Source: an uncultured Clostridia bacterium (GTDB taxonomy: Bacteria; Bacillota; Clostridia; Lachnospirales; CAG-274). From it: a stretch of 63,102 bases of DNA. This document shows, piece by piece, positions 8,996-19,644 of the stretch. The stretch covers positions 1 to 63,102 of the forward strand of contig CALWSK010000007.1 in the NCBI GenBank assembly GCA_944384195.1, in the 5' to 3' direction. Positions within the stretch are counted from its first letter, which is position 1. The number at the start of each line of letters is the position of its first letter. A model generated the notes under the pieces. It had not been told where the DNA came from. It did no database searches and saw only the letters and a list, made by a program, of their open reading frames with translations. A program made the position numbers and the translations under genes.

Positions 8996-10245
8996 TATCT
9001 GTTTTTAAAAAATTCTTCTATTTCTTCTACAGTTTTTATTATATCTTTAGAAAGATTTTCAGAGCCTGTTTTTGTAACAAGTATATCATCTTCTATTCTT
9101 ATACCTATGCATTCTTCTGCTATATATAGCCCAGGTTCAACAGTAATAACCATACCTTCTTTAAGCTCTTTATCTGTTCCAAGGTCTCTAGATACATCGT
9201 GTGTATCAAGTCCTAGATAATGGCTTATTCCGTGATAATAATATTTAGAAATTTCTTCTTTATCTTTTATAAGATTTATTTTTTTAAGCTCTACTTCATA
9301 ATATTCAAGAAGCATTTCATTTAAACGTTTAAAAGGTAGTCCAGGTTTTATTGCATCTATAACTAATTTTTGTCCGTTTAATACTATATTATAAAGTTGT
9401 TTTTGACGTTCTGTAAACTTACCATTTATAGGGAAAGTTCTTGATATATCTGCATTATAGTATTTATATGTAGCCCCAAGATCTATAAGCACAAGCTCAT
9501 TATCATTTATTGTATCATTATTTTCTCCATAATGTAGGACAGTTGCATTTTTTCCGCTAGCTAATATAGTGTTAAAAGCTTTGTCTTTAGAACCATTTCT
9601 TTTTATTTCATAGTCAAAGCAAGCTTCTAGCTCATATTCTTTTATATTTGGCTTAGAATTTTTCCATATATTCTCTATACCTTTTTTAGTTATATCTATA
9701 GCTTTTTTAATATTTTCTATTTCCTCATTTGTTTTAAATAGTCTAAAATATCCTATAGTATTAAATATATTTTTTATTTGTATGTAAGGATAGTTTTTAT
9801 GTATAACATCGGTATATTTAAAAGCATCAGTATTATTATCTAGATATCTATTTTCTAAATCTAGATATATATGCTCTGTGTTAGTTCTAAAAATTTTATT
9901 TCCTAAAAAATCATCAAATTCATCTAGGTTTTTTATATTATCTATTCCAGATATTTCTTTTGCTTTATCTTCTTCTATAGTAGCGCCTTCCCATTTTGCC
10001 TTAATTTCGTCATGGCGTTCTATAAACAGATATTCTTCATTTTCTTCTCCATTTTTTATAGCCAAATATATAAGCTCTTTATTATCAAGCCCGGTCATAT
10101 AGTAAAAATTTCTATTAGGTTCAAATGGAAAAAATTGGTCGCAAGTTTTTAGCTTGGCTCTGCCTGCAAATAAAACTAATATTGCTTTTTCTTCTTTTAT
10201 ATCTGATAAAACTTTTTTTCTATTTTCTATATAAAATTTTTGCAT
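8995..10245 (-). CDS. pepP: Xaa-Pro aminopeptidase (aminopeptidase P, M24B)
   Basis: Cytoplasmic metallopeptidase that cleaves N-terminal residues next to proline. 416 residues: N-terminal aminopeptidase P domain (about 1-140) and a C-terminal pita-bread catalytic domain with metal ligands in LIDLGATY, ADISRTFP, GISHYLGLDTHD, TVEPG and IRIEDD. An AGGAGG precedes the start. First gene of the pepP-DUF2161-map unit. Confidence 0.93.
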   Translation of the reverse strand: MQKFYIENRKKVLSDIKEEKAILVLFAGRAKLKTCDQFFPFEPNRNFYYMTGLDNKELIYLAIKNGEENEEYLFIERHDEIKAKWEGATIEEDKAKEISGIDNIKNLDEFDDFLGNKIFRTNTEHIYLDLENRYLDNNTDAFKYTDVIHKNYPYIQIKNIFNTIGYFRLFKTNEEIENIKKAIDITKKGIENIWKNSKPNIKEYELEACFDYEIKRNGSKDKAFNTILASGKNATVLHYGENNDTINDNELVLIDLGATYKYYNADISRTFPINGKFTERQKQLYNIVLNGQKLVIDAIKPGLPFKRLNEMLLEYYEVELKKINLIKDKEEISKYYYHGISHYLGLDTHDVSRDLGTDKELKEGMVITVEPGLYIAEECIGIRIEDDILVTKTGSENLSKDIIKTVEEIEEFFKNR

Positions 10246-10256
10246 AGCTTTCCTCC

Positions 10257-10610
10257 TTATTTTAAATTTTCATATTCTTCTTCCTTAAAGCCAAGTATAA
10301 CTCCATCTTCTTTTACTAAAAGAGGTCTTTTTATAAGCATACCATTTGTAGATAGCAATTCTAGTTTTTCATCGTCTGACATATCCTTTAGTTTGTCTTT
10401 AAGGTTTAGTTCTCTATATAATATACCGCTTGTATTAAAAAATTTTTTAATATCAAGATTACTTTTTTCATACCAAGTTTTGAGCTCTTCTTTAGTAGGG
10501 TTATCTTTTACTATATCTCTAGCTTCAAAATCTATGTTATTATCTTTAAGCCAGTTTTTAGCTTTTTTACAAGTACTGCATTTTGGATATTCTAAAAATA
10601 GATTTTTCAT
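10257..10610 (-). CDS. ArsC/Spx-family thioredoxin-fold protein
   Basis: 117 residues. The C-S-T-C motif (C11, C14) near the N terminus and the LIKRPLLV strand-turn are typical of the ArsC-like family, which includes arsenate reductases, YffB and Spx. No arsenic genes are nearby and the CXXC resembles Spx/MgsR, so a redox-responsive role is as likely as arsenate reduction. It lies 11 bases upstream of pepP, likely the same transcript. Confidence 0.75.
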   Translation of the reverse strand: MKNLFLEYPKCSTCKKAKNWLKDNNIDFEARDIVKDNPTKEELKTWYEKSNLDIKKFFNTSGILYRELNLKDKLKDMSDDEKLELLSTNGMLIKRPLLVKEDGVILGFKEEEYENLK

Positions 10611-10708
10611 AAATAACCTCCTTTAAATCAATTATTCTTTTATATTAATTATATATATAAATATATTTTTTATCAATATAAAAGTTTAACTTAAAGGAGG
10701 TTTTATTA

Positions 10709-12099
10709 TTATTTATTATTTTTATTTTTTTTTGCTATTAAAATTCCTATAAAAGTTATTACAAGTGTAATTATAGGGTTTAAAATATTTAAAAATGAAA
10801 ATTTCATATATTCACCAGGAGCAATTCCAAGAGCAGTAGATATAAATATTGCGGCAGAGCTCCAAGGAACAAGAGCAACAAATAAAGTTGTACCATCTTC
10901 TATAGTTCTAGATAATAAAGATAAGTTTAAATTTCTTTTAGAAAATTCCTTCTTATATATATTAGCATTTAATATAATAGGAAGATATACATCGGCAAAA
11001 AGTGTTGTAGTTAAAATAGAAGTTGTCATAACCATAGTTATAAGTCCAAATGCAGATTTTACTTTTGTTATAAGCCTATCCATAATTACATTTAAATATC
11101 CGCCTTTTTCTAAAATACCTCCTAAAGATATAGCAAAAAAGCAAAGTAAGAATGTAGGTAGCATACTATCTATACCACCACGATTTAGTATATAAGCAAT
11201 TTCATTATTATCTGTTTGTATATTTACACCATACATTATAGCATCAAGAGAGCTTGATAATGAGGCATTTTGACTTAATATCCCACAAAAAACTGCAGTA
11301 GCTATAGTTACTAATAAAGAAAATATAGCATCAACCTTAAAAAATGATAAAATTATAAGAGTTAATAAAGGGATAAAATTAATAAATGAAATATTATATA
11401 TATTATCTAGAGCTATTTTAATTTCATCTAACTTATTTTGTTCTATAGGGGTTATATCAAATGATATATTTATTATGAAATAAATAATAAGAACAATTAT
11501 ATATGTAGGTATAGTAGTTTTTAGCATAGATTTTATATGTGAGTATATATTATTTGCAACAGCAGTAGAAGTCATAACTGTAGAATCTGATACAGGAGAT
11601 ACTTTATCTCCAAACCAAGCCCCAGATACTATAGCACCGGCTATTATAGGGATAGGTATAGATATATCAGAGGAGGTAGCAATACCTAAAATGGCTATAC
11701 CTATTGTTCCAACCGTGCTCCAAGAAGAACCTATTATATAAGACATTATAGAGCAGATTAAAAACGTAGTAGGTAAGAAGAATTTAGGTGATAATATTTC
11801 TACTCCATAGTATATTATAGAAGGAACTGTGCCACACTCTATAAATATACCAATTATTGCACCTATTATCAAAAAAAAAGCAAGCCACAGAATGCTTTAG
11901 AGCAACCGTAAGTCATATACTCTATTATATTATTTTCTTTTTTGCCATCTAGCCTAGCAATTATAGCTGTGTAGAGTATAGATAGTATAAGTAGTAATAT
12001 AATATCAGTTTTAAAAATAAATGTTCCAACAAAAATAATAGTAAAGATTCCAAGAAGTATTAGCATACTTATTTTAAAATTTGGATTAGTCTTATTCAT
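10709..12099 (-). pseudogene. nhaC: Na+/H+ antiporter NhaC, split by a frameshift
   Basis: Two overlapping reading frames together make one NhaC antiporter of about 463 residues, the normal family length. The upstream frame (12099 to 11869, 76 residues) ends in GLLFF at a TGA created by nine consecutive T on the coding strand (11871-11879). The downstream frame (from 11872, 387 residues) continues with IIGAIIGIFIECGT and carries the NhaC signature (SSWSTVGTIGIA, GAWFGDKVSPVSDSTVM). Ten T would restore one frame. It could be a true mutation, phase variation, polymerase slippage or a sequence error. An AAAGGGG site precedes the first ATG. Confidence 0.8.
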
Positions 12100-12189
12100 A
12101 TAAAAACCCCTTTCAAGTTAAAATGATAATAAGATATAGTATACCATAAAAATGGAAAAATAAAAAACAAAAAATATTTAAAAAAACTC

Positions 12190-12218
12190 TTGCCAATATA
12201 TATATATTATGCTATAAT
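12190..12218 (+). promoter_or_regulatory. Promoter of the S10 ribosomal protein operon
   Basis: TTGCCA (12190-12195), 17-base spacer, TATAAT (12213-12218), about 220 bases before rpsJ. It drives the long leader and the ribosomal protein cluster. Confidence 0.8.
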
Positions 12219-12225
12219 TTCTATT

Positions 12226-12436
12226 GTTGTGACATAAGAGCGAAGAAATAGAAGGTTGTTACCCTGTCGGTAAGTTTTTCTATGGAGCGATGTCCAGTTC
12301 AAGAAACCGGGCGACAAGTCACTGTGTATGTCGAATATGTTTAAGTATTAGAGCTTAGCCAAGCTATGCCTATGCTTATTTGATGTGTGCAGTCACCGCT
12401 TGTCGTGCTAAAAACTAAAAGTGCGAAAAGGAGGGG
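12226..12436 (+). promoter_or_regulatory. Structured 5' leader of the S10 operon
   Basis: The ~210-base untranslated leader has G+C well above the adjacent spacer and folds by eye. GACAT (12231) pairs with ATGTC (12299) around an inner TTACC/GGTAA hairpin (12259-12273). CGACAAG (about 12313) pairs with CTTGTCG (about 12400), enclosing further short helices. S10 operons of Firmicutes and Proteobacteria have long leaders that are targets of ribosomal protein feedback, classically L4. Feedback here is inference. No terminator is obvious before rpsJ. Confidence 0.6.
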
Positions 12437-12445
12437 ACTTTTTTT

Positions 12446-12757
12446 ATGGCTAATCAAAAGCTTAGAATCAGTCTTAAAGCTTATGATCATAAGTTGATCG
12501 ACCAGTCAGCTTTACAAATTATTGAAACTGCTAAAAAAACAGGTGCTCAAGTGAGTGGCCCAATACCACTTCCAACTAAAAAAGAAGTTGTAACAATTCT
12601 TAGAGCGGTTCATAAATACAAATACTCTAGAGAACAATTTGAGCTTAGAACTCATAAAAGATTAATCGATATCTTAATGCCAACTCAAAAAACTATGGAT
12701 AGCTTAAGCCGTCTTGATTTACCAGCTGGTGTAGATATCACATTAAAAATGATATAA
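12446..12757 (+). CDS. rpsJ: 30S ribosomal protein S10
   Basis: 103 residues, standard length. Starts [15 protein letters not shown], the universal S10 opening, and ends in the conserved L-P-A-G-V-D-I-x-L-K. Binds 16S rRNA in the head of the small subunit and, as NusE, takes part in antitermination. First gene of the cluster, behind AAAAGGAGGGG with a longish spacing of about 11 bases. Confidence 0.98.
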   Translation: MANQKLRISLKAYDHKLIDQSALQIIETAKKTGAQVSGPIPLPTKKEVVTILRAVHKYKYSREQFELRTHKRLIDILMPTQKTMDSLSRLDLPAGVDITLKMI

Positions 12758-12873
12758 TAAAATAACTAGGAAATAATCCAAAACTTGGTTTATATAAGTT
12801 CGCCTTATATTTACCTAGAATGATTACTCAATATAGAGTAATCCGCTGTAGAGTACGGAGGTGTAATTTAATT

Positions 12874-13503
12874 ATGAAAAAAGGCATAATTGCTAAAAAA
12901 ATTGGTATGACACAAATCTTCTCTGAAAGTGGTATACTTATCCCAGTTACAGTTTTAGAAGCAGGTCCTTGTGTTGTTACTCAAAAGAAAACTATGGAAA
13001 AAGATGGATATGAAGCAATTCAAGTGGGCTTTGGCGAAATTAAAGAAAGCAAAGTGAACAAACCATCTAAAGGACATTTTGATAAAGCAGGCGTTGTTGC
13101 TACAAAAATGTTAAAAGAATTTAAATTTGAAAACGCTAGCGAATATGAGCTTGGAGCTACTATCAAAGCTGATATCTTCGAAGCTGGAGATAAAATTGAT
13201 GTTAGCGGTGTATCTAAAGGAAAAGGTTTCCAAGGTGCTATCAAAAGACATAACCAACATAGAGGTCCTATGGCTCACGGTTCTAAATACCACAGAGGAG
13301 TTGGTTCTTTATCTTCTGCAACTACTCCAGGTAAAGTTAAAAAAGGTAAAAAAATGCCAGGACATATGGGTGCAGAAAATGTTACTATACAAAACCTTGA
13401 AGTTGTTAGAGTAGATGCTGATAAAAATTTACTTCTTGTAAAAGGCGCTGTTCCAGGCAACAAAGGTTCAATTCTTGTTATTAAAGAAAGCGTAAAGGCT
13501 TAA
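12874..13503 (+). CDS. rplC: 50S ribosomal protein L3
   Basis: 209 residues. I chose ATG at 12874 ([14 protein letters not shown], the typical L3 start), 9 bases after CGGAGGTG; the longer in-frame opening at 12820 has no ribosome binding site and no family match. The glutamine-rich loop around [12 protein letters not shown] reaches toward the peptidyl transferase centre. Early assembly protein of the 50S. Confidence 0.97.
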   Translation: MKKGIIAKKIGMTQIFSESGILIPVTVLEAGPCVVTQKKTMEKDGYEAIQVGFGEIKESKVNKPSKGHFDKAGVVATKMLKEFKFENASEYELGATIKADIFEAGDKIDVSGVSKGKGFQGAIKRHNQHRGPMAHGSKYHRGVGSLSSATTPGKVKKGKKMPGHMGAENVTIQNLEVVRVDADKNLLLVKGAVPGNKGSILVIKESVKA

Positions 13504-13532
13504 TATAATCTTTACGAAAGGAGGAAAACCAA

Positions 13533-14156
13533 ATGGCAATAAGTGTTAAAGTTTTAAATATGAGCGGAAGCGAAGTAGGCTCTGTAGAATTAAATGAAAA
13601 TATATTTGGTATCGAAGTAAACGAGCACGTTATGCATCAAGCAGTTGTTCAATACTTAGCTAACCAAAGACAAGGTACTAAAAGCGCTAAAACACGTGCT
13701 GAAGTGCGTGGTGGTGGTAGAAAACCTTGGAGACAAAAAGGAACTGGACGTGCAAGACAAGGTTCTATCCGTGCTCCTCAATGGACTGGCGGTGGCGTTG
13801 TATTTGCTCCAAAACCAAGAGATTTCTCTTTCAAATTAAATAAAAAAGTTAAAAGATTAGCTTTAAAATCTGCTCTTACTACTAAAGTAAACGAAGAAAA
13901 ATTTGTTGTTGTAGATGAGCTTAAATTAAACGAAATCAAAACTAAAGAAATGAAAAAAGTTTTAGATAACTTAAAAGTAAATAAAGGTTTAGTTGTTTTA
14001 GAAGAAAATAACAAAAATGTTATGTTATCTGCTAGAAACATACCTAATGTTAAAACTGCTGGTGTAAATACTATTAATGTGTATGACATCTTAAAATATG
14101 AAAGCTTTGTAGTTACTAAAGAAGCTTTAGCTAAAATTGAGGAGGTGTACAAATAA
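13533..14156 (+). CDS. rplD: 50S ribosomal protein L4
   Basis: 207 residues. The conserved long loop (about 45-100, [19 protein letters not shown]) lines the exit tunnel. In several bacteria L4 also represses its own S10 operon by binding the mRNA leader, so it is the best candidate effector of the leader at 12226. Its stop overlaps the rplW start (TAATG). Confidence 0.98.
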   Translation: MAISVKVLNMSGSEVGSVELNENIFGIEVNEHVMHQAVVQYLANQRQGTKSAKTRAEVRGGGRKPWRQKGTGRARQGSIRAPQWTGGGVVFAPKPRDFSFKLNKKVKRLALKSALTTKVNEEKFVVVDELKLNEIKTKEMKKVLDNLKVNKGLVVLEENNKNVMLSARNIPNVKTAGVNTINVYDILKYESFVVTKEALAKIEEVYK

Positions 14157-14455
14157 TGGCTGATATAAAATACTATGACGTTATTTTAAAACCTGTTGTT
14201 ACTGAAAAAAGTATGGGGCTTATGGCAGAAGGTAAATACGCTTTTTATGTACACCCTGAAGCTACAAAAATCCAAATCAAACAAGCAGTAGAAAAAATGT
14301 TTGACGGAGTTATGGTAGATTCTGTTAATACTATGAACTTAACAGGTAAAACTAAAAGACGTGGATATACTTTTGGTAAAACTAATAAAAGAAAAAAAGC
14401 TATTGTTACATTAAAAGAAGGTAGCAAAGATATTGAAATCTTCCAAGGAATGTAA
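14156..14455 (+). CDS. rplW: 50S ribosomal protein L23
   Basis: 99 residues with the L23 signature ([33 protein letters not shown]-like segment). It sits at the tunnel exit and docks trigger factor and SRP. Starts inside the rplD stop; GAGG lies 6 bases upstream within rplD. Confidence 0.97.
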   Translation: MADIKYYDVILKPVVTEKSMGLMAEGKYAFYVHPEATKIQIKQAVEKMFDGVMVDSVNTMNLTGKTKRRGYTFGKTNKRKKAIVTLKEGSKDIEIFQGM

Positions 14456-14525
14456 TATAATTAATATATTAAATTTGATGAAACACACGGAAACGTTGTA
14501 AGCAAATCGAAAGGAGTGTACTTAA

Positions 14526-15356
14526 GTGGGTATTAAGAGATTTAAACCTTATACACCTTCAAGAAGACAGATGACTGTTTCTGACTTCTCAGAAATTACT
14601 AAAAAAACTCCTGAAAAAAGCTTAGTAGTTCATATCAAAAAAACTTCTGGGCGTAATAATCAGGGCAAAATAACTGTTCGTCATCACGGCGGTGGACACA
14701 AAAAGAAATACAGAATTATAGATTTTAAAAGAAATAAAGATGGTATCAACGCAAAAGTAGTTGCTATAGAATACGATCCAAACAGAACTTCTAACATTGC
14801 TTTAATAAGCTATGCAGACGGTGTTAAATCTTATATTATTGCACCAAATGGTTTAAAAGTTGGCGATGTATTATGCAGTGGTCCAGATGCAGAAATCAGA
14901 GTTGGTAATGCATTACCTATGAGAAATATCCCAGTAGGTTCTGAAATCCACAATATCGAAATGAAACCAGGCGCAGGCGGACAATTAGTTCGTGCAGCAG
15001 GTAATGTAGCTCAGCTTATGGCTAAAGAAGGTAAATATGCTACAGTTAGACTTCCATCTGGAGAAATGAGATTATTACCTATCGATTGTAGAGCTACTAT
15101 CGGTCAAGTAGGTAATATTGATCATGAACTTATCAATATTGGTAAAGCTGGTAAAAAACGTCATATGGGTATCCGCCCTACTGTTCGTGGTTCTGTTATG
15201 AACCCTAATGATCACCCTCACGGTGGTGGTGAAGGTAGAGCACCAATCGGTAGACCAGCACCTTGTACTCCTTGGGGCAAACCAGCTCTTGGATACAAAA
15301 CAAGAAAAAAACATAAAGCAAGTAATAAATATATTATCCGTGGTAGAAATAAATAA
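14526..15356 (+). CDS. rplB: 50S ribosomal protein L2
   Basis: 276 residues, GTG start behind AAAGGAG. The C-terminal [15 protein letters not shown] block (about 222-236), with the conserved histidine near the peptidyl transferase centre, is intact. A 70-base spacer separates it from rplW, the longest gap in this half of the cluster. Confidence 0.98.
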   Translation: MGIKRFKPYTPSRRQMTVSDFSEITKKTPEKSLVVHIKKTSGRNNQGKITVRHHGGGHKKKYRIIDFKRNKDGINAKVVAIEYDPNRTSNIALISYADGVKSYIIAPNGLKVGDVLCSGPDAEIRVGNALPMRNIPVGSEIHNIEMKPGAGGQLVRAAGNVAQLMAKEGKYATVRLPSGEMRLLPIDCRATIGQVGNIDHELINIGKAGKKRHMGIRPTVRGSVMNPNDHPHGGGEGRAPIGRPAPCTPWGKPALGYKTRKKHKASNKYIIRGRNK

Positions 15357-15372
15357 AAGGAGGGCTGTTTAG

Positions 15373-15657
15373 ATGGCTAGATCGCTTAAAAAAGGACCGT
15401 TTTGTGATGCACATCTTCTTAAAAAGGTAGACGCTCAAAACGCAGCTAACACTAAAAATGTTATTAAAACTTGGTCTCGTCGTTCTACTATTTTCCCAGA
15501 AATGATAGGACACACTATAGCTGTGCACGATGGTAGAAAACATGTGCCTGTATATATCACTGAAGATATGGTTGGACATAAATTAGGTGAGTTCGCTTTA
15601 ACAAGAACTTATAGAGGACACGGAAAAGACGCAGAGAAAAAATCAAGAGTACGTTAA
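15373..15657 (+). CDS. rpsS: 30S ribosomal protein S19
   Basis: 94 residues. Starts [19 protein letters not shown] and contains the [11 protein letters not shown] block, both S19 signatures. Binds the head of the small subunit with S13. Behind AAGGAGGG, 16 bases after rplB. Confidence 0.98.
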   Translation: MARSLKKGPFCDAHLLKKVDAQNAANTKNVIKTWSRRSTIFPEMIGHTIAVHDGRKHVPVYITEDMVGHKLGEFALTRTYRGHGKDAEKKSRVR

Positions 15658-15682
15658 TCGGCTTTGGAAGGAGGTTAATTTA

Positions 15683-16090
15683 ATGTCTGAACAGATTAAA
15701 AGCAGAAGTAAGTATAAAAGAAAAGTTAGAAACGAAGCTACTAGAGAGCTTAGAAGACAAAGAGCAGAAGCTCATCACAATTTTGCTAGAATCTCTAATA
15801 CTAAAGCTAGAATAGTATTAGACCAAATCAAAGGCAAAAACGTAACAGAAGCTTTAGCTATTCTTGCTTACTCACCAAGATATGCTGCAGAAATTATAGA
15901 AAAAGTTTTAAAATCTGCTATAGCTAACGCAGAGCATAACTTAGGTTTTGATATTGATAAATTATATGTTGATGAGGTAGTGGCAAATCAAGGGCCAACT
16001 CTTAAAAGAATTCGCCCAAGAGCTCAAGGTAGAGCTTATAGAATAAACAAACGTACTGCTCATATTTCAATATATCTTAAAGAAAGATAA
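15683..16090 (+). CDS. rplV: 50S ribosomal protein L22
   Basis: 135 residues, about 25 longer than the classical ~110-residue L22 because of a basic N-terminal extension (about residues 1-30). The core ([16 protein letters not shown] to [10 protein letters not shown]) and the beta-hairpin that lines the exit tunnel ([14 protein letters not shown]) are complete. Start fixed by GGAGG at 8-9 bases. Longer L22 forms also occur in Lachnospiraceae, from memory. Confidence 0.97.
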   Translation: MSEQIKSRSKYKRKVRNEATRELRRQRAEAHHNFARISNTKARIVLDQIKGKNVTEALAILAYSPRYAAEIIEKVLKSAIANAEHNLGFDIDKLYVDEVVANQGPTLKRIRPRAQGRAYRINKRTAHISIYLKER

Positions 16091-16101
16091 GGAGGTTCAC
16101 G

Positions 16102-16776
16102 ATGGGTCAAAAAGTAAATCCACACGGCTTAAGAGTGGGTGTTATTAAAGACTGGGATTCTGTATGGTATGCTGATAAGCAAAATTATGCCGACTTTTTA
16201 GTAGAAGATAACACACTTAGAACTTATATTAAAAACAAATTAAAAGACTCTAGCGTTTCTAAAATTCAAATAGAAAGAGTAAACGGGGCTAACGATAATG
16301 CGAAAGTGAAAATCACTGTTCATACTGCTAAACCAGGTAATGTTATCGGTAGAAAAGGTGAAGCTATCCAAGCTTTAACAGCAGAGCTTCAAAAAATGAC
16401 TTCTCAAAAAGTTTTAATAAACATTGAAGAAATCAAAAAACCAGAGCTTGATTCTCAACTTGTAGCAGAAGATATAGCTCGTCAATTAGAAAACCGTGTT
16501 ACATTTAGAAGAGCTATGAAACAAGCTATGACAAGAACTATGAAATTAGGTGCTAAAGGTATCAAAACTTCTTGTTCTGGACGTCTTGGCGGTGCTGAAA
16601 TGGCTCGTACAGAACATTATCACGAAGGAACTATTCCTCTTCAAACATTAAGAGCGGATATAGATTACGGTTTTGCTGAAGCAGACACTACTTATGGTAA
16701 AATCGGTGTTAAAGTTTGGATATATAAAGGAGAAGTTCTTCCACAAAAAGCTACTAAGGAAGGGAGTGAAGAGTAA
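16102..16776 (+). CDS. rpsC: 30S ribosomal protein S3
   Basis: 224 residues. N-terminal [15 protein letters not shown], a KH domain with G-R-K-G (about 85) and the C-terminal S3 domain with [17 protein letters not shown]. Forms part of the mRNA entry channel. It overlaps rplP by one base. Confidence 0.98.
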   Translation: MGQKVNPHGLRVGVIKDWDSVWYADKQNYADFLVEDNTLRTYIKNKLKDSSVSKIQIERVNGANDNAKVKITVHTAKPGNVIGRKGEAIQALTAELQKMTSQKVLINIEEIKKPELDSQLVAEDIARQLENRVTFRRAMKQAMTRTMKLGAKGIKTSCSGRLGGAEMARTEHYHEGTIPLQTLRADIDYGFAEADTTYGKIGVKVWIYKGEVLPQKATKEGSEE

Positions 16777-17216
16777 TGTTAATGCCTAAAAGAGTTAAAA
16801 GACGTAAACAGTTTAGAGGCCGTTTAAAAGGTAAAGCTACTCGCGGTAATAAGATTACTTATGGTGAATTTGGTATACAAGCTTGTGAACCAAGCTGGAT
16901 TACTTCTAATCAAATAGAAGCTGCCCGTATTGCTATGACAAGATATATCAAACGTGGTGGTAAAGTTTGGATTAAAATATTCCCAGATAAACCTATTACA
17001 GAAAAACCAGCCGAAACAAGGATGGGTTCTGGTAAAGGTTCACCAGAATACTGGGTAGCTGTTGTTAAACCAGGCAGAATTATGTTTGAAATAGCTGGTG
17101 TTAGTGAAGAGGTAGCTCGTGAAGCTCTTCGTCTTGCTATTCACAAATTGCCTATTAAATGTAAAATTGTGTCACGTGCTGACCAGGAAATGGAAGGTGA
17201 TAACAGTGAAAACTAA
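16776..17216 (+). CDS. rplP: 50S ribosomal protein L16
   Basis: 146 residues starting [16 protein letters not shown], the usual L16 start; the TAATG junction with rpsC implies coupling. The R-M-G-x-G-K-G segment near 80 reaches the A-site tRNA region. A late assembly protein. Confidence 0.98.
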   Translation: MLMPKRVKRRKQFRGRLKGKATRGNKITYGEFGIQACEPSWITSNQIEAARIAMTRYIKRGGKVWIKIFPDKPITEKPAETRMGSGKGSPEYWVAVVKPGRIMFEIAGVSEEVAREALRLAIHKLPIKCKIVSRADQEMEGDNSEN

Positions 17217-17412
17217 AGATTATGTATTAGAGCTTAAAAATAAATCTGCTGAAGAGTTAAACGGTGAATTAGTTTCTGCTAAAAAAGAATTATTTAATTT
17301 AAGATTTCAAAATGCTACAAATCAGTTAAATAATACTGCTAGAATCAAAGAAGTACGTAGAAATATTGCTCGTATTCAGACTGTAATCACTCAAAAGCAA
17401 AAAGAAATGTAA
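17206..17412 (+). CDS. rpmC: 50S ribosomal protein L29
   Basis: 68 residues. I chose GTG at 17206 ([18 protein letters not shown]), 9 bases after GGAAGG; longer openings in this frame lie inside rplP. It overlaps rplP by 11 bases. The NLRFQ box of the family is present ([13 protein letters not shown]). Confidence 0.96.
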   Translation: MKTKDYVLELKNKSAEELNGELVSAKKELFNLRFQNATNQLNNTARIKEVRRNIARIQTVITQKQKEM

Positions 17413-17437
17413 GGTATAATGGAAGGAGGTAAGCTTA

Positions 17438-17692
17438 GTGGAAAGAAATCTTCGTAAAACAAGAATTGGTAAAGTAGTAAGCGACAAGATGGATAAAACT
17501 ATCGTTGTTGCTGTAGAAAACAATGTTAGACACCCATTATACAAAAAAATTGTGAAAACTACTTATAAGTTAAAAGCTCACGATGAAAATAATGAATGTA
17601 AAATTGGTGACCGTGTTAAAGTTATGGAAACAAGACCTTTATCTAAAGATAAAAGATGGAGACTTGTTAGTATAGTAGAAAAAGCTAAATAG
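17438..17692 (+). CDS. rpsQ: 30S ribosomal protein S17
   Basis: 84 residues, GTG start after GGAGG. Contains [16 protein letters not shown] and the G-D-x-V-x-x-x-E-T-R-P-L-S signature. Early 16S binder of the OB-fold type. Confidence 0.98.
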   Translation: MERNLRKTRIGKVVSDKMDKTIVVAVENNVRHPLYKKIVKTTYKLKAHDENNECKIGDRVKVMETRPLSKDKRWRLVSIVEKAK

Positions 17693-17718
17693 TTCCTGTA
17701 TGAAAGGAGGTAACTAAG

Positions 17719-18087
17719 TTGATACAACAAGAATCAAGATTAGTTGTTGCCGATAACTCAGGTGCTAAAGAATTATTATGTATCAGAGTATTAGGCGGTT
17801 CAACTAGAAGATATGCAAATATAGGTGACGTTATTGTTGCTACTGTTAAAGATGCAACACCTGGTGGCGTTGTAAAAAAAGGAGACGTTGTTAAGGCTGT
17901 TGTGGTTAGAACTGTGAAAGGTGCTTCTCGTCCTGATGGTTCTTACATTAAATTTGATGAAAACGCTGCTGTTATCATCAAAGATGACAAAAACCCTAGA
18001 GGTACTCGTATATTTGGACCAGTTGCTAGAGAGCTTAGAGAAAAACAATTTATGAAAATATTATCTCTTGCACCTGAAGTATTATAA
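17719..18087 (+). CDS. rplN: 50S ribosomal protein L14
   Basis: 122 residues, TTG start behind AAAGGAGG. Begins [18 protein letters not shown] and ends with [17 protein letters not shown], both typical. Lies at the subunit interface, contacting 16S helix 14. Confidence 0.98.
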   Translation: MIQQESRLVVADNSGAKELLCIRVLGGSTRRYANIGDVIVATVKDATPGGVVKKGDVVKAVVVRTVKGASRPDGSYIKFDENAAVIIKDDKNPRGTRIFGPVARELREKQFMKILSLAPEVL

Positions 18088-18097
18088 GGAGGTGTAG

Positions 18098-18418
18098 TTG
18101 GCTGTGAAAATTAAAAGAGGCGACAAGGTAATTGTTATAGCTGGTAAAGACAAAGACAAAGAAGGCAAAGTTCTTCTTGTTGATAGAAAAAACAACAAAG
18201 TTGTAGTTGAAGGCGTAAATCAGGTTAAAAAACATCAAAAACCTAACGCTGTAAACCACCAAGGAGGCATAATCACTAAAGAAGCTCCTATTGATGCTTC
18301 AAACGTTATGTACTCTCATAATGGTAAAGCTTGTAGACTTGGCTACAAAATTGAAGAAGTGAATGGTAAAAAAGTTAAGAAAAGAATAATCAAAAAAACA
18401 GGAGAAGTTATTGATTAA
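18098..18418 (+). CDS. rplX: 50S ribosomal protein L24
   Basis: 106 residues with an N-terminal KOW motif ([20 protein letters not shown]) and the L24 core. The TTG at 18098 lies 5 bases after GGAGG. A GTG at 18104 would give MKIKRGDK with 11-base spacing and is a possible alternative. Initiator of 50S assembly. Confidence 0.96.
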   Translation: MAVKIKRGDKVIVIAGKDKDKEGKVLLVDRKNNKVVVEGVNQVKKHQKPNAVNHQGGIITKEAPIDASNVMYSHNGKACRLGYKIEEVNGKKVKKRIIKKTGEVID

Positions 18419-18438
18419 GAAAGGAGGTACATTTTACT

Positions 18439-18978
18439 GTGAACGTTTTAAGAGAATATTATGAAAAAGAAATAGTAGATGCTATGATGAAAAAATTTTC
18501 ATATAAAAATAAAATGGAAGTTCCAAAAATTGAAAAAATAGTTATCAATATGGGGCTTGGTGAAGCAAAAGAAAACGCTAAAGCTATTGAAAGTGCGGCA
18601 GCAGATTTAGCTATAATAGCAGGGCAAAAACCTATTGTTACTAAAGCTAAAAAATCTATAGCAGCGTTTAAACTCCGTGCGGGTATGCCTATCGGATGCA
18701 AAGTTACACTTAGAGGCGAAAAAATGTACAGCTTTGCAAACAGATTAATAAACTTAGCTCTTCCACGTGTACGTGACTTCCGTGGGGTTAGTGCTAACTC
18801 ATTTGATGGTAGAGGTAACTACACTTTAGGTGTAAAAGAACAACTTATGTTCCCTGAAATTAGATATGATAAAATTGATAAAATCAGAGGTATGGACATA
18901 GTATTTGTTACTACTGCTAAAACTGATGAAGAAGCTAGAGAATTATTAAGATTATTCGGTATGCCGTTTAAAAAATAA
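18439..18978 (+). CDS. rplE: 50S ribosomal protein L5
   Basis: 179 residues, GTG start after AAAGGAGGT. Shows L-R-E-Y-Y-E-K-E at the start, [10 protein letters not shown] and the C-terminal G-M-D-I-V-F-V-T-T block. Contacts 5S rRNA and the P-site tRNA. Confidence 0.98.
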   Translation: MNVLREYYEKEIVDAMMKKFSYKNKMEVPKIEKIVINMGLGEAKENAKAIESAAADLAIIAGQKPIVTKAKKSIAAFKLRAGMPIGCKVTLRGEKMYSFANRLINLALPRVRDFRGVSANSFDGRGNYTLGVKEQLMFPEIRYDKIDKIRGMDIVFVTTAKTDEEARELLRLFGMPFKK

Positions 18979-18993
18979 GGGAGGAGCAAGGAT

Positions 18994-19179
18994 ATGGCTA
19001 AAAAATCTATGGTCGTGAAGCAACAAAGAAAACCAAAACATTCCACACAAGCTTATACTCGTTGTAGAATTTGCGGTAGACCACATGGTTATTTAAGAAA
19101 ATTTGGTATATGTCGTATTTGTTTCCGTGAATTAGCCTATAAAGGTCAAATCCCGGGAGTAAAAAAAGCTAGTTGGTAA
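18994..19179 (+). CDS. rpsN: 30S ribosomal protein S14, zinc-binding type Z
   Basis: 61 residues, the short zinc-containing form, with C-x-x-C (CRIC) and a second C-x-x-C (CRIC) clamping a zinc ribbon at about 24-43. Many Firmicutes also carry a zinc-independent S14 elsewhere; none is seen here. Confidence 0.98.
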   Translation: MAKKSMVVKQQRKPKHSTQAYTRCRICGRPHGYLRKFGICRICFRELAYKGQIPGVKKASW

Positions 19180-19203
19180 TATTTGGAAAGGAGGATTTTT
19201 ACA

Positions 19204-19605
19204 ATGTCAATGAGTGATCCTATTGCAGATATGCTTACAAGAATTAGAAATGCAAACACTGCAAAACACAATACTGTTGATGTGCCTTCTTCTAAAATGA
19301 AAGAAGCTATCGCTAACATTTTAGTAGACGAAGGGTATGTAAAAGGTTTTGAAATAATTGAAGATGGCGTGAAAAAGACTATGCGTATCACGCTTAAATA
19401 TGGAAAAGATAAAAACGAAAAGGTTATTTCTGGTATAAAAAGAATTTCTAAGCCTGGTCTTAGAGTATATGCTAACAAAGAGGAGCTTCCTAGAGTATTA
19501 GGTGGTCTTGGAACTGCTATTATCTCAACTAACAAAGGTGTTGTTACAGATAAAGAAGCTAGAAAACTTGGTGTTGGCGGAGAAATTATCGCTTTTGTTT
19601 GGTAA
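19204..19605 (+). CDS. rpsH: 30S ribosomal protein S8
   Basis: 133 residues. ATG at 19204 ([16 protein letters not shown]) follows AAAGGAGG; the in-frame TTG at 19183 precedes the binding site. In Escherichia coli S8 is the translational repressor of the spc operon; whether that holds here is unknown. Confidence 0.97.
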   Translation: MSMSDPIADMLTRIRNANTAKHNTVDVPSSKMKEAIANILVDEGYVKGFEIIEDGVKKTMRITLKYGKDKNEKVISGIKRISKPGLRVYANKEELPRVLGGLGTAIISTNKGVVTDKEARKLGVGGEIIAFVW

Positions 19606-19644
19606 TTAGAAAAACGGTAATTAAAAAAACAGGAGGTGCAATAA

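Noticed and set aside
10240..10626. 128-residue plus-strand frame opposite the ArsC-like gene
   Set aside because: Fully antisense to a recognised gene, rich in Ser/Phe/Leu as expected from reverse-frame reading.
12820..12873. Longer N terminus for L3
   Set aside because: The extra codons have no ribosome binding site and the known L3 start is at 12874 behind GGAGG.
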